From: Cheilinus undulatus
Taxonomy: Eukaryota; Chordata; Actinopteri; Labriformes; Labridae
Length of the DNA: 64,000 bases
Direction of reading: 5' to 3'
NCBI RefSeq assembly: GCF_018320785.1
Contig: NC_054872.1
Location: forward strand, 36,220,051 to 36,284,050
A program made the translations under genes and the position numbers. This document shows, piece after piece, positions 1-11,791 of this stretch; position 1 is the stretch's first letter; each line of letters starts with the position of its first letter. The notes beneath the pieces were generated by a model that saw nothing but the letters and a program-made list of their open reading frames with translations, was not told the DNA's origin and searched no databases.

Positions 1-93
1 ACGATTCTAACACTGCGAAACAGGGATAACGGCCGCTCTGCGTTTTAGTAGACAGTTTCCTTGTGTTGTCCCGCGCGCCAAACTCAGTGCACG

Positions 94-103
94 GCGCATG
101 CGC
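94..103. promoter_or_regulatory. NRF1-type palindromic motif
   Basis: The bases GCGCATGCGC, flanked by G and A, match the NRF1 consensus YGCGCAYGCGCR. They lie in the only GC-rich, CpG-containing stretch of the left edge. NRF1 sites usually sit in housekeeping promoters, so this may mark the promoter of a gene leaving the window to the left. No start site can be read directly. Confidence 0.45.
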
Positions 104-863
104 ACAGCAGAAGTCCCGCGTAGCCGACACGGATGTTCTTTTTTTGTACACCCTGCTCCAGGCTTGCCAGACTGTTGTGTCTTTCAGAGTATGGTGTAAT
201 ACCGCTGTTTTCACTGATATAAGCAACTAGAATTTTCAACTGGTGCTATGAAGACATTTAAGCGCGCATATAGCCACTATTCAGTTTACGTATCTTTTAA
301 ATTCACCAACAGCCTGTGTCAAATGCGTGCCTGACAGACCATACTCGGGGTAATACAACAAGAAGTCTTTGCTACCTTCTCGACCAGTCGGGCATACTGC
401 AGGTACCCACCACAAGTCGATACCGTATCAGGTGTTGAGTGAGTACGTAGGCTTATTGCAGTTAGATATATTAGAAAATGTAAGATTGTTTTCGGTTTGA
501 TTCCTTTATAAATCAAAAAATTTGTCAGCCCCAAAATGCAAAACGGAATGCCTCTATAACGAAGACAACAGTTATCGTTTCAAATTAACCAGTAAATAAA
601 GAATTTGAATCCCAGTCTTATAACCACCTGCCCCGCTGTCGTAAGTCTACTGTTGGCAGCTTAGGAGAAGTCTGTTAAAAGTATCCACAGTGGAAAGTCC
701 CAGGGATATAACGGACGTATTTCAGATGTACGAGCATCACCTAGAGGCAACATCTGCACCTCAAAACTTTTTTTTTTTTTAATTCATGGCAGTTTTACAG
801 TTACAGTTTAGCGGAAACACAAGTATCAAAGGCAAAACGATACAAAATGTATAGATATCTATC

Positions 864-912
864 AATAATAATAACAATAATAATAATAATAGTGATAATA
901 ATAATGATGATA
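864..912. repeat. AAT/ATA trinucleotide microsatellite
   Basis: An imperfect run of AAT/ATA units with AGTGAT and ATGATGAT interruptions. The opposite strand translates as a leucine-rich open frame, which is an artefact of the repeat. Confidence 0.85.
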
Positions 913-1248
913 AGGGAGAATGTAAAATAACACCCACTGGTTTTATCTTTAGCCTATGAGGAGCGCACATAAAAATAGTCCTTGGTGTGCAGTGAAGTGC
1001 CCGGACTGATTTATTTGTAGTGCCTTTTATGGTAATCTTATATCTGTTTTTATAGTGGTTACTTTTTCAAATACAGATAAAATGCGCACTTGTGTACCCT
1101 GGGCATCTACTTAACAATTCTGCACCACCTTCAGGCTAAAGCCGCGTCATGAATGGCTGTATCTTATCTTGCTTTCCCCTTTATAGACTTACCTCTCCGA
1201 CCTGGACGTGATTTTTGTTGGATGTTTGCTCTCTTCCAAGACTTTGAC

Positions 1249-4200
1249 ATGTCCACTGTAAGGCTGCTTCTGTCTTGTCTGTTGTTTAAAGAGGTCCTTG
1301 CGCTGTCAGGTAAGTGCGCAAAATGCGTCTATAGTATTTTTAGTTTAACTTTATTAAAGAGCAGATGGAACTTCGTGTGCGTAATTACGCATCGCCTTTA
1401 TCCAGGGAGCTTCTGGCACATCACAGATCAGCACTGGGACCCTACATACAAGCTGACAGATGATCCTGAACTTGTGTGCGCATCAAGTGGAAATCGACCT
1501 GCAGCCAGTGCAGGAGCGTTCGGAGATTACGCTTGTGACTCGCCGTGGCACCTCATCAACTCGTCCGTATATGCTATGAAGGATATTCTGCCTGACCCGG
1601 ACTTCATCGTATGGACTGGGTATGCCGGGGACCCATTTTAATGCACCTTTTTTGAGTTTGTTTTGGCTTAGTGAGTCCCAAGTAAACATTCAGAAAAAAT
1701 GCTGATCAACAGTTGCATTTTTTTTCTTTTGTTCAAGACAACATGCACTTGTTTCATAGCTACTTGGTACTGTCTCTCAGAGTATTAATTCTATTCCTAT
1801 TCTGCCTTTTACCTTGTTCCATCTATCTGATGTCCATCTTTTGCTTGTCAGAGATGACACCCCCCATGTTCCAAATGAGGACCTGGGAGAAGAAGCAGTG
1901 CTCCACATTATCGGCAACCTTACCCACATCTTAAGCCTAGTGTTTCCCAGTAAGTGTGAGGTCAAAAGGCAGTTAGGGAAATACATCTAAATCAAATGTA
2001 TAGTGTTGTGTTGTAATACCTTTAAATAACTACCTTTCCTAGACACTAAAATATACTCAGCCCTGGGTAACCATGATTACCACCCTAAGAACCAGCTCCC
2101 TGCCAGCCCAAACTACATGTATGACCAAATAGCAGAAATGTGGAAGGATTGGCTGGATCCAGACTCCCAAGGAACATTTAAAAAAGGTTGTCCTATACTT
2201 ATTTGATAACTTAAGATTTGTCTTTTTGATTTTAATCAATTAAACGCACTACACAACTTGTTAAATGTATTCACTTGATCTTTTTTCTTCCCAAAGGTGG
2301 ATATTATACAGAAAAGCTTCTGAATCGGGCAGGTTTCAGGATGATAGTCCTCAACACCAATCTCTATTATGACCAGAACAATGTAACTGGGAACTTGGAA
2401 GACCCAGCTGACCAGTTTAGCTGGGTGGATCAGGTTCTTACAGAGGCTGCTATCAACAAAGAAAAGGCAAAGTATTTTGTCCATCTACAAATAACTGATC
2501 CATGAGCAGCAAGAAATTCAGTCCATTATAAATACCCTATTCCTCTTTTTTAAGCCTGGTTACCCGGGTAAAGAGGAAGAAAACTTTCTTCTTACATCCT
2601 CTCTATGAGTAATAATGTAATGGGAAAGATTTTTGTGCCACAACCAAACACTCCCTTAATCTGTATTCATCCTTGCTAAAAAAAAAACTAATTGTTTAAT
2701 AATGTACATCTTTTTCTCCACACAGGTGTACATCATTGGCCATGTTCCTCCTGGTTTCTTTGAGAAGAAGAGAAGTAAGCCTTGGTTCATGCCTAAATTC
2801 AACAAGCAATATGTGGATTTAATCCAGAAACATCATCCAGCCATACTTGGACAGTTCTTTGGGCATCATCACACTGATAGCTTCAGGATGTTCTACAACT
2901 CAGAAAGTAAGCTCAGACATTCCAATTTGAAAGGGGAAATATTATGCAAAAATCACCTTTTCTTACAAAAATATGTGCCCCTGGCCTGTCCACAATCCCT
3001 TCAGGTACCAGAAAAATCCATTCCCTTCCACCCTCTCCTTCTCCACCTTTCAGAAAATGTGTGCTGAAACAAGCCGTTCTCAAATTTTACACCTAGTGAC
3101 CTCACATGTGGAGTTAACACCGCCCCCAGGTTTGGTTGGCCCTCCCCACTTGGAAGAACAACCCCCCCCATCTTCCTCTCAGCTGCCAGCTGTAATGCTG
3201 AATAGCTTAGTGGGTTACCCTGCTGACTTTGATCTGGTTCAAATCCTAGTCAGGTCCTTAACTTTGGATAAAAGAGTCTGTAACATTGTAACATTTGATT
3301 TGATTTGATAATACTTTATTGTCAGATGCAGGATCTGAAATTTGTTTTGCATTAAAACAGTAGCTCCATCGTACACAATTCTGTTTTCTGTTTTCATCCA
3401 TGTCCTGAGAGGGTTGTGGTCAGGGACAGAGTCAGACAGCTCATTAATATTTAAAGACGCAGAAACAGCTCGTTCCGAGCTGGGCCGAGACAGAGGGGTT
3501 TTTAGACATGCAAAAATCTTATACTAGAGTGTTTTTTCAGCAACAAACTTCACAGGTATGTTTTGGGGACCTCTGAGACCGATATGAAGTTTTTTTGCAT
3601 CACCAGTGTTTCAATTTTGACTGTGCAATGATTGAATCAGTGCATTTGATGCACAATGATTCTCAAAATTAGAAGTACAGACTGCATTTTTAGAGGGAAT
3701 GCCTCTTTTGTCTCTGCAGACTTGCCTATCAGCACAATGTTTCTCAGTCCTGGTGTCACACCATGGAAAACAACACTTCCAGGAGTAGTGGATGGAGCAA
3801 ACAATCCTGGGATTCGTGTATTTGAATATGACACCCAAACACTCCTGGTTAAAGTAAGTCAAATCCAGTCTGTGTATCTTCAATTCAAAATCTTTAAAAA
3901 GCGTTACATGACTCTGGCTATGGAGGATTTCCAAGCTAGTGAGAAGTGCTGACCCCATTATTGTTTTGGTTTCTGTTTTGGAACAATATTTGTACACACT
4001 CAGGATGTGGTGACCTATTATCTGAACCTGACGCACGCTAATGCAGCCCAAGGACGCTGGGAGAAGGAGTATCGCCTCACAGAGAGCTTCAGAGTACCTG
4101 ATGCCTCCCCGTCCTCCATGCACCAGGCTCTGGAGCGTATTGCTAACGATCGCTGCTACCTACAGAAATATTATGACTTTAACTCTGTCAGCTATGATCT

Positions 4201-4366
4201 GACAGAGTGTGACAGCAACTGCCGTGTTGACCACGTGTGTGCAGCCAGAGAGGTAGACTTTGACAGGTATGAACACTGTGTGGAAAAAGAAGGAACAGCT
4301 GCTATTTATGGGGGTTTATTGCCAGTCCTTTCTGTGGCTGTAAGTCTGCTGTTAGTTAATCGGTGA
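1249..4366 (+). CDS. smpdl3b: Acid sphingomyelinase-like phosphodiesterase 3B (GPI-anchored)
   Basis: Eight exons: 1249-1309, 1406-1619, 1852-1949, 2043-2186, 2297-2466, 2726-2906, 3720-3853, 4004-4366. They encode 454 aa, close to the human protein as I remember it (about 455). Start chosen: the Met at 1249 opens a signal peptide (residues 1 to about 20, MSTVRLLLSCLLF) that leads straight into the metallophosphatase domain. Visible metal-binding motifs: D28-x-H30 (ITDQHWD), D93 (WTGDD), G133-N134-H135-D136, H235 (GHVPPG) and H276/H278 (GHHHTD). A cysteine-rich C-terminal domain follows, then a hydrophobic tail (about 433-452) typical of a GPI signal. Known of the family: extracellular Zn-dependent phosphodiesterase acting on nucleotide or lipid phosphodiesters, which damps TLR signalling in macrophages. 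Intron 5 has a GC donor. Intron 6 holds a SINE fragment and a MITE fragment. The gene converges on mecr. Confidence 0.95.
2467..2725 (+). other. smpdl3b: GC-AG intron (smpdl3b intron 5)
   Basis: The conserved protein runs from EAAINKEK directly into VYIIGHVPPG. This needs exon 5 to end after the AAG at 2464-2466. The next two bases are GC (AAG|GCAAAGT), close to the GC-donor consensus AG|GCAAGT, and the intron ends with CACACAG at 2725. No GT donor nearby keeps the frame without adding unrelated residues before the TGA at about 2503. Confidence 0.75.
3203..3340 (+). repeat. tRNA-derived SINE fragment in smpdl3b intron 6
   Basis: A tRNA-like head has a box A resemblance at 3203-3217 (TAGCTTAGTGGGTTA) and a box B at 3236-3246 (GGTTCAAATCC), spaced as in a tRNA. 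A LINE-like tail follows, with 'ATACTTTATTGTCAG' around 3310. There is no matching acceptor stem or anticodon arm for an intact tRNA gene, so a decayed SINE is the better reading. Confidence 0.55.
3405..3600 (-). mobile_element. MITE fragment, TTAA-flanked family (second copy at 44395)
   Basis: Read on the minus strand, this stretch matches the left half of the element at 44395-44836. Shared blocks include the 'CAAAACATGCCTGTGAAG'-like segment, the 'TGCATGTCTAGAAAGCC' region and the 'TTAATGAGCTGTCTGACTC' block. Only part of the element is present and neither terminal repeat is intact. It lies in smpdl3b intron 6, opposite to the gene. Confidence 0.7.
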
Positions 4367-4677
4367 TGATCATCCATTTCAAAGTTTATTAACAGCTATT
4401 TGTGAGGAGACTTGAACTCACATGCAATATAACTTTTTATAGTGATCTTTAAATTATATGACATTCATAATTTATGTAAGTCATTGACTAGACGTGCCTT
4501 AGCAAGAGCTCTGGCTCCAACAATTTTAATGTTTCCTTCTCACTTTGGTTTACCGGTTATGATAGAGTATTTCATCTCCATGCTCAAAAAACCTCAAAAA
4601 TTAGCAAATGTATTTTTCTTTTCCTAGATAAATATCTAATTACAAAGACAATATGCCACATTCACCAGACAAATACT

Positions 4678-4683
4678 AATAAA
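4678..4683 (+). terminator. Candidate poly(A) signal, smpdl3b (proximal)
   Basis: AATAAA about 310 bases after the stop codon. Another AATAAA lies at 5226-5231, so either could be used. This is based on the motif only. Confidence 0.4.
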
Positions 4684-5225
4684 ACCCTTGCTTTAGGATA
4701 TTAGAAGCAAAATAATAGCTCTTGATTGCTTGTACAGTGTAAAACTGGCTGTAAAATTTACTAGTTTCCTGAAACAATACATTAAATCTAATCTTGAGAC
4801 CAAATTTTGCTTGCAGCACTGGCAGCTATTTTCACTAATAAGCAATTTGGGCCTGATTGTTTTGCTTGTCATATCCTTAATTAAGATGCTTTTTTGTATT
4901 TGTCACATAATGTGGCTTTTAGTGGGTGTAATTAAATTTACTTAAAGGAACTAGACACAAACACTTGCCAAGTTTTGAATTTTTGCATTACACTTGATAA
5001 ACTTAAACTGCACTATAGCTCAAGAGGTCACGATATAGACCATAAAACTGTAATGATCTGGATCAAATCCAGACCCTGGACCCATCCTGACCCTCCATCT
5101 TTACTGTATCTATTTAAAGAAAAATGAGCTTACTTAAAAAGTTGTTTATTGATTTATTAGCACACTCACAACAGTAAATCTGTTGTTAAATTGTTATAAC
5201 ACCTGCTCATGTCCATATAACTTTG

Positions 5226-5231
5226 AATAAA
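5226..5231 (+). terminator. Candidate poly(A) signal, smpdl3b (distal)
   Basis: AATAAA in the convergent spacer, about 860 bases after the stop. It would bring the smpdl3b transcript within about 250 bases of the mecr stop codon. Confidence 0.35.
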
Positions 5232-5396
5232 TGCAACCTGTTACTAAGTTTATCAGATAAAATTGAATTATCTGGATTCGTAAATGCGTGCAGTTATTCT
5301 GTAACATTATATAACAATTCAATGAGTTTCAAATTACTGTAAATGTCAATAAACAAAATGATGCTTGCTGGACTTTGAACCTGCTGTCAGGACACA

Positions 5397-5402
5397 TTTA
5401 TT
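5397..5402 (-). terminator. Candidate poly(A) signal, mecr
   Basis: TTTATT on the plus strand is AATAAA on the mecr strand, 92 bases past the mecr stop codon. It is the nearest hexamer and implies a short 3'UTR. Confidence 0.5.
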
Positions 5403-5493
5403 GAGCAGTGAATTTGATAAAGTGTCATTCCTGGGGTTGTTACTCAGCTGGTACATTTTGTTCATGATGGTATTGTTCAGCTAATGGGTGATC

Positions 5494-8400
5494 TCACATG
5501 ATCAGGACCTGTTTCGCAGACGTGAAAGGCTGCACGGCTGTGCTCAGGGCTTTGCTGTAGTCCTGCAGGCCCAGCTCTGTGCAGGCAGGCGCTGTCAGCT
5601 TTCCCTGCCTTATGAGGCTGCAGAGCTCATCCAGCATGGCTCTAAATGCGCTTCCATCTGAGAATGAAAAACCTGTATTACATCAATTTTATAAGACTGG
5701 TGGCTTTTTTTTAGCTGTCACAGGTAAAACCTTATGAAGGCTCACCTTTTGAGTGATCTCGTTTCCACTGTGTGACCCAAAATCCACAAACTTTCACATC
5801 CTTGAAAATAAGGGCACTCTGGAGAAAACAAATTCAGAATACTTAGAAAAGGGGATGAAATTTTGCATTTTTTAATACAAATTATGCTGTCTTACCACAG
5901 GGACAGTTACTGGCTGTTTGGCCATCCCGCCATACGTCACCATAGATCCCCCTAATCTAAAATGTAAAGGAAAAAATATGTTATCATTAGATTGATCTTC
6001 AATGTCAGTATTGAGAGCTTGAGAACAGGAATGATTCAGCCTCCTCACTGTAGATGCCGTAGCAGTTCTGTAGCGCTTTTGCCTCCAACCCCATTCAGTG
6101 CCAGTTTAGGCTTTGGGCATGTCTATTTCAAAGTAAAAACAAAAACATAATCACACTGGGACTGTGTTTATTAACAAATAGCCAGAGCCACATAATCATA
6201 TCTCTAAACTTGTCTTCAGACCCACAGACCTTGAACAGCTCCTTAATCTCAGGTCGCCTCAGTGCCTCTTCTTTGATCACATGAGTCGCTCCGATGGCCT
6301 TCAGCCTATCGCTGAGTTGTGTGAACTCTGGCCTTTGAGAAGGAGGGACACAATGAAGTTCATAACAGCCATAAATTTGAACACATAAAAAAGTTACAGG
6401 GAAAAGAAAGTCACTATCACACAGTAAAGTAATTATTATGGACACACTGAAAACCTGAGCCAATGAAAACATCTGACATAATAAGTAAGAAAGAGAACTT
6501 TGATGAAAGCAAGGATTAAACTATTTATAACAAAAAGTGTCATTAAATAGTTTATCTAATATGACTGAGTTCACCTGTCCCTGATAACATTGATAGTGTT
6601 TATTCCCCTTGCAGCAGCGATCTGTATAACAGCCTGTCCAACCCCACTGTTGGCTGCATTCTGGATAACAGTGTCACCTGCAAAGACAAGAAGAAGGGAA
6701 AAACTCCTTTTGTTTAATGATCAAAAACACTACGGCAAAATATATCATGTTTTTAAGACTCATTAAAACCGGATCACCATTTATATTTTCAATTGATTAG
6801 CACTGATGTGACTAATCCAGGTACTTTGCTGAATGACGCCCACCTCGCCCATTTCTGGGTGAAAACAACACCATCTAAATGAATGGCTGAATGGCTTTAG
6901 GGATTTGAAAGCTTAAAATATGAAAACTGTAGACAAAAGAACATTCTAAGAAACACAGAGAAAATGTTATTGAAAGGTATAAGTCAGGATGTGGATACAA
7001 AAATTGTCAGGGCACTGTACATCCCCCAGAGTTCAATTAAATCCATCATCAAGAAATGAAAGTAAAATGGCACATGTGTAAATTTCCCCAGATCAGGCAT
7101 CCTCACAAACTGAGGGACCCTGCGTACAACAATTGTTGCCTGTGTTCTTCACCTGCCAAAGACTTATGGGAGAGTGGCAAAAAGAAAGCCAATGTTGGAA
7201 GAAAACCTATCAAACTTATTGAAACTAGAGTTCACCAGAAGATATGTGGGAGAGTCCACGGTCAAGTGGAAGAAAGTTCTTTGGTCTGATGAGACCAAAA
7301 TGGGGCCTTTTGTCCATCAGACGAGATGCTATGTTTGGTGGACACCAAAAACTGCACATCCTCACCATGAAGCATAGTGGTGGCAGCATCATGCTGTGGG
7401 AATGCTTCTCTGTAAGCAAGCCCTTGAAGGCTTGTCAAGGCAGAGGGTAAAATGAGTGTAGAAAAATATAGAGAAACCCTGGATGACAATCTTATTCAGT
7501 CTGCAAGAGAACTACAGCTTGGGATAACATTTATCTTCCAGCAAGACCCAAAGCATACAGTGAAAACTACACAGATGTGGTTTAAAGACAATAAGGTGAA
7601 TGTTTTAGAGTGGTTGAGGCAAACCCAGACCTCAGCCCAATAGATAATTTGTGGCTGGACTTAAAAAGGGCTGTTCACGCCCAATCCCTGTGCAACCTGA
7701 CAGAGCTTAAGCAGGTTTGCAAAGAGGAATGGGCCCAGATGTGAAAGCCTGATTGAGACCTATGCCACAGACTCAGTGTTGTGATTGGAGATAAAGGTGC
7801 ATCTACTAAATACTGCAGTCACTTATTTCACATTACATATTCTTTATTTATTGATATTACTTTGTAGAAATCAGTTTTCACTTGGGCATTAAAGAGGTTA
7901 TCTTGTGTTTTTGTCCAAAATGCCAAATTTTATTTTCTGTGATTGATTTATAAAAACCATAAAAATGGTAAAAAAAAAATTGATGGGGGTGAATTTTTTT
8001 AAAGGCACTGTATTTCGTCACTTGAGCAGCCATCTTGCCAAAGACATTTTGGGAGTGTTTCCCAAACACTTGATGTAAGTGGGAGTGATTAGGAAATAAT
8101 TTGAGAAAGGTATGTAGTGTGCCTCTGGAATATGTCCATTTAAAAGGCAATAAACCCTCTCTATTCACTCTACCCCTCCATTCCAACAAGAACCTGACAT
8201 TAACACACAAGAGGCAATGGGTATATTTGGACTAAGGCTAAGATGTTTTCTTTATATTTAAGTGAACCAAACAAGGAATTCCTCTGTAAATTACCTGTTT
8301 TTTTTTTCAATCTACTAATATCAATATTATTTATTACTATATTTATGATCAAGTAGTAGTTGTTACATTTTTGATAACATTTTCTGAAAAATATACATTC

Positions 8401-11235
8401 ATTGTGGAAGAAAAAATATGACGTTTGTGATATGATGTTTAGCACACCTATTTGGGATTCTATAAATTAAAATTTGTCTTGACCCTGTACGTGTGAATGA
8501 CTACCTGGCTTTAGATCTTCAAAGTCAGACAGCATCCTGAAGGCAGTGCAGGGGTTCACCCCCAGTGTGGCAGCGCTCAACAAGGGAATGTTATTGGGCA
8601 GTGAGATAACATCGTCCTCAGCTAACACTGCCTCTGTCCTCCATGTTCCTGTTCACACAAAGGCACAACACTTTTATGATCTAATTTTGGGAAACATTAA
8701 CAAATACTGTATTTAAAGTTATAACATACCTAGACCAGCATCCTTTGGGATGACCCAGTCTCCAGTTTTTAGTGACTTTATATGGCTGCCCACCTCTAAA
8801 ACCTGTGCCACTCCCTCATTGCCCCCAACAGCTGGAAGTTCTGGGAGGATTGCATAGGTTCCTACAAAAACACCATCAGATGATGAACAGATTTGCCAAT
8901 GTTTTCAAGCAAATATTAAGAAAATGTTATTGAGTAATTAAGCTATCATCTTTGTGCTGTTTCTCAATAACACAGTATCTGGTTTGGTATTGAACAACAT
9001 ACCTTGAATCATGTTGATGTCAGAGGGGTTGATAGGGGCAGCCAGAATTTTAACCAGCACATCCTTTGCACCTAAAGGGGGCAGATCTACCTCTTCCAAC
9101 CTAGCAACCCAAAAACACTTATTATTTGTATTAATCATAATTTGTACAAAAGCCTGTATGAAATTTTGTCTTTAGTTAAATGATAGCATCTTCTACGTCA
9201 AGACAATATCCATGAGCTCACTTGACCTTTTTTTAAAATGGGTAATCATCGTTTGCTAGAGTCAGCTGAGCCAAGAAAATGTAACACTGGCACTCATTAA
9301 CCAACCATTCTTGAGAAGAAATTTGTTCTTGAAACCCTCTCATACAGTTTTTAAGATTCTGGTATTAACCAAAGTTTTCTTTTCTGTGACTTGTTCTTGG
9401 ATGAGAACAAAATCTAAGAACACTCCAGAGGACTCTTACGAACATTTGGGTGCTTATATGAGAGGAAAAAATATGTTTAATTGTGCATTCATCAGGTCAC
9501 AAATAAGCTTGATTTATTTATATTTTACTGGATTCTAATTAAATTAACACTTTTATATGAGTAAATAATGTGCACAAATACATGACCTTTATATAGTCAA
9601 GTATTAATTCAACCATGCAGTGTCTGATCTTAGCAGCAAGTTTTTACATTTTTAATGTAAATTTAGCACGTTAAGGATTTTTTTTTATCTTTAGACACTT
9701 ATTTGAAAAAATGAAACTTCTTCACTCAGAGGTATTTAAATGTGTTTAAATGATGATGTTTCATAATTTCAATGCATTCAGTTTTTGAATTAAACAAATT
9801 ATACTCATTAACTTATCCTGAATCCTTCCTTTTTTATCATAGCATGATTCATATCATTTCTAATGAAAGCACCACCTGAAAGTGATTTTATTTATTAAAT
9901 ATGTTTTTTAAATGTATTTAATATAAATTTAATATCCACTACTGGTGCTAAAATATAATCAACCTTTCCTTTTTTGTGTCATTTGGAGTAGGACTACATC
10001 CATTTTAGAACTATGAAAGTATTGCTATTGTTTTATACTGATACTTTGCTTCCATCTCACTCCTGTTAGTAGGTTACCTTACATGGGGATAAACAGAGTG
10101 TTTCTCTATGCTAATTGGGTGATTAGTGGACCTGGCATCTTCCACTAATGAACACGGGGCGATCAGTAGTTTGAGAACGTGTCATAAATTCCACGTCGAT
10201 TTCTTTTAGAACTTTTTAAGAACAAGTTTCTGAAAATACCGGTGACTGAGGCATGTTTTTAATGCATCCCATTCTAACAAAAGTTTTACTTGTCGAAACA
10301 AAAGTAACAATGGGTTTCATGACTATGTGTTGAATGAAAAGGCTGTTGAAAACAAAATCTTGGCATCTGGGTAGTTAAACATCTCCGCCTCTTTGTTCGT
10401 ACAATTTAAAACCTCTAGTCTAAAAACGTAACAACTTTACTCTGCACGTTAAAAGCCTGCTGACGAACCTTGGGTAATACTGTTGTGTTGCATTGTTGGG
10501 CAGAGCGCTAAGTTCTTTTTTTTTCTTTCAGCAAATACCAGTATTATCTTTTTCCTCGAACTGTAACAGCTTTGTTAAGAAACAGCATGATATAGCATAC
10601 ATGCCAGCTTTGTTTTCATGAAAGCGAAACGCATTCGTTACTTCCCCATGTGGCGGTTAAGGTGAAACAAACACATTACAACTGTCGATTTTATCAACGG
10701 TGAAGTTTCAGTTAGTGGTTTCCGTCCTCCGGCCTCAAGAGGCAGCACGACGCTCCTTGCTGCCTGGTACTCTAAGGTGAACAAGAACCTTCCCTTGCAA
10801 TTTATTTGGATAAATCACAGGTGTGCTAAATGCGTTTACAGAGTGGGTTTTCAACATTACGTTTTGTTTTTGCAGTTAGAAAGATCGAGGTTTCCCTGGG
10901 TTGTTTGTCCAATGAACATTAGAAGCTACGTTGAATAGCCGTTAACTGCCGCTTCAATAGGTTCATTGATAGCTAACTGTGGCTAACCCCATATTTTCTC
11001 CTAGCTGTACACTGTATTTTGATAGTTTAGACAGGAACTCTTACTGCACAACTTGTGAAGGGTCTCCGTGTTTTCTGTAGAGAAGGGCCTTGCACGTTTG
11101 AGTTGCTAGTCCAGCAGACTGTGTGTGGAGGAAAGGGTTAGCATTACTCCTGTGCCTTAAACACTTAACAAGGGCAACGGCAAAACTCCTTCGGCAAAAT
11201 GTTCTGCTTCTCAAACACACTGTTGGCAGCCACAT
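5494..11235 (-). CDS. mecr: Mitochondrial trans-2-enoyl-CoA/ACP reductase
   Basis: Ten exons in transcript order: 11235-11045, 9100-9003, 8861-8730, 8648-8505, 6677-6575, 6332-6230, 6122-6049, 5956-5896, 5818-5746, 5657-5494. They encode 380 aa (human about 373, also ten exons, from memory). Start: the ATG at 11235 opens an Arg-rich, acid-free leader ([18 protein letters not shown]) that fits a mitochondrial presequence. Domains: a GroES-like catalytic half with [12 protein letters not shown] and Tyr99, aligned with the catalytic Tyr of the family ([17 protein letters not shown]), and a Rossmann half with [15 protein letters not shown] (about 199-213). The family reduces trans-2-enoyl thioesters with NADPH in the last step of mitochondrial fatty-acid synthesis (type II), which supplies lipoate. 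Intron 4 carries a Tc1 copy. The acceptor before exon 8 is chosen at 5956 because only TTTTAG|ATTAGGG keeps the frame ([13 protein letters not shown]). Confidence 0.95.
6957..8013 (+). mobile_element. Tc1-like transposon remnant in mecr intron 4
   Basis: Decayed DD34E-type transposase pieces are readable in shifting frames: a DNA-binding part (about 7030-7200), WKKVLWSDE at about 7270-7296, [11 protein letters not shown] at about 7380-7415, QQDPKHT at about 7540 and DNLWLDLKR at about 7646. The right end finishes in GGCACTGTA at 8004-8012, as in the copy at 11792. The left terminal repeat is missing, and frameshifts and stops break the frame. It lies opposite to mecr transcription. Confidence 0.85.
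9101..11044 (-). other. mecr: mecr intron 1
   Basis: Nearly 2 kb of AT-rich sequence between the presequence exon and exon 2. I found no coding exon, tandem array or clear transposon. The segment close to exon 1 (10650-11040) is less AT-rich. Confidence 0.6.
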
Positions 11236-11333
11236 CACGACACGGTAGATCACTTCAAAATGCACAGACAATAAAACTAGATGATTATATTCCACATTTG
11301 GAGAGAGGGTCTTGCTAGTATTCCCCCTACTGT

Positions 11334-11346
11334 GCCGCCATATTGG
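11334..11346 (-). promoter_or_regulatory. YY1-type motif in the mecr promoter or 5'UTR
   Basis: The minus strand reads CCAATATGGCGGC, an exact fit to the YY1 core AANATGGCGGC, about 100 bases upstream of the mecr start codon. YY1 sites in this position and orientation are common just downstream of the start sites of nuclear genes for mitochondrial proteins. The transcription start itself is not visible. Confidence 0.5.
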
Positions 11347-11791
11347 ATTTTACGCATGTGGTCGTGTCATTGAAAATATAAACAGAAAACAGCGCACCCT
11401 GTAGACGTATCTACTATTATGGTGCATGGTTCGAGCCGGCTGACGTTTGTCTTTGGTATTTCATTTTAGGTGATGCGGCAGCCTATTGTCAAACACTTTG
11501 AAACACTGTTGCTTACTAGTCGCACATTGTTAAGTGTACTCTTTTTCTATTATGGTCTGACATGGTATCTACTCTTTATTCTACAAAATGATCTCTTACA
11601 GCAGAATTTTTCGATCAAAATCTTCACTGTTTGGTTTCCATTCGGATGTTGGCTCAACAATAAATATTTTGTCATAACATTTTTTCTTTCATCAAGGACT
11701 TGAAGACTGAAAGCAAGCGCCATTTTTGTTGTTGTGTTTTTAATATTCAAAACGAGGGAATAAACTAGTAAAAGCCCTCTAAAGAAGAACA

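Larger units (their letters stand above)
1..1248. other. 5' flank of smpdl3b
   Basis: No coding exon is recognisable. The first 150 bases are GC-rich and CpG-containing, including an NRF1-type palindrome at 94-103, and look like a promoter, possibly of a divergent gene to the left of the window. The rest is AT-rich with a trinucleotide microsatellite at 864-912. The start site of smpdl3b is not evident, and part of 1150-1248 is probably its 5'UTR. Confidence 0.5.
4367..5493. other. Convergent 3' intergenic region smpdl3b/mecr
   Basis: AT-rich spacer between the two convergent genes, containing the 3'UTRs of both. Poly(A) hexamers fit plus-strand ends at 4678 or 5226 and a minus-strand end at 5397-5402. 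No other gene or element was recognised. Confidence 0.6.

Noticed and set aside
779-970. Leucine-rich minus-strand frame that looks like a membrane peptide
   Set aside because: Produced by the AAT/ATA microsatellite at 864-912.
11423-11437. GGTTCGAGCC, a box B-like word that could indicate a tRNA gene
   Set aside because: No box A at the right distance and no cloverleaf pairing around it.
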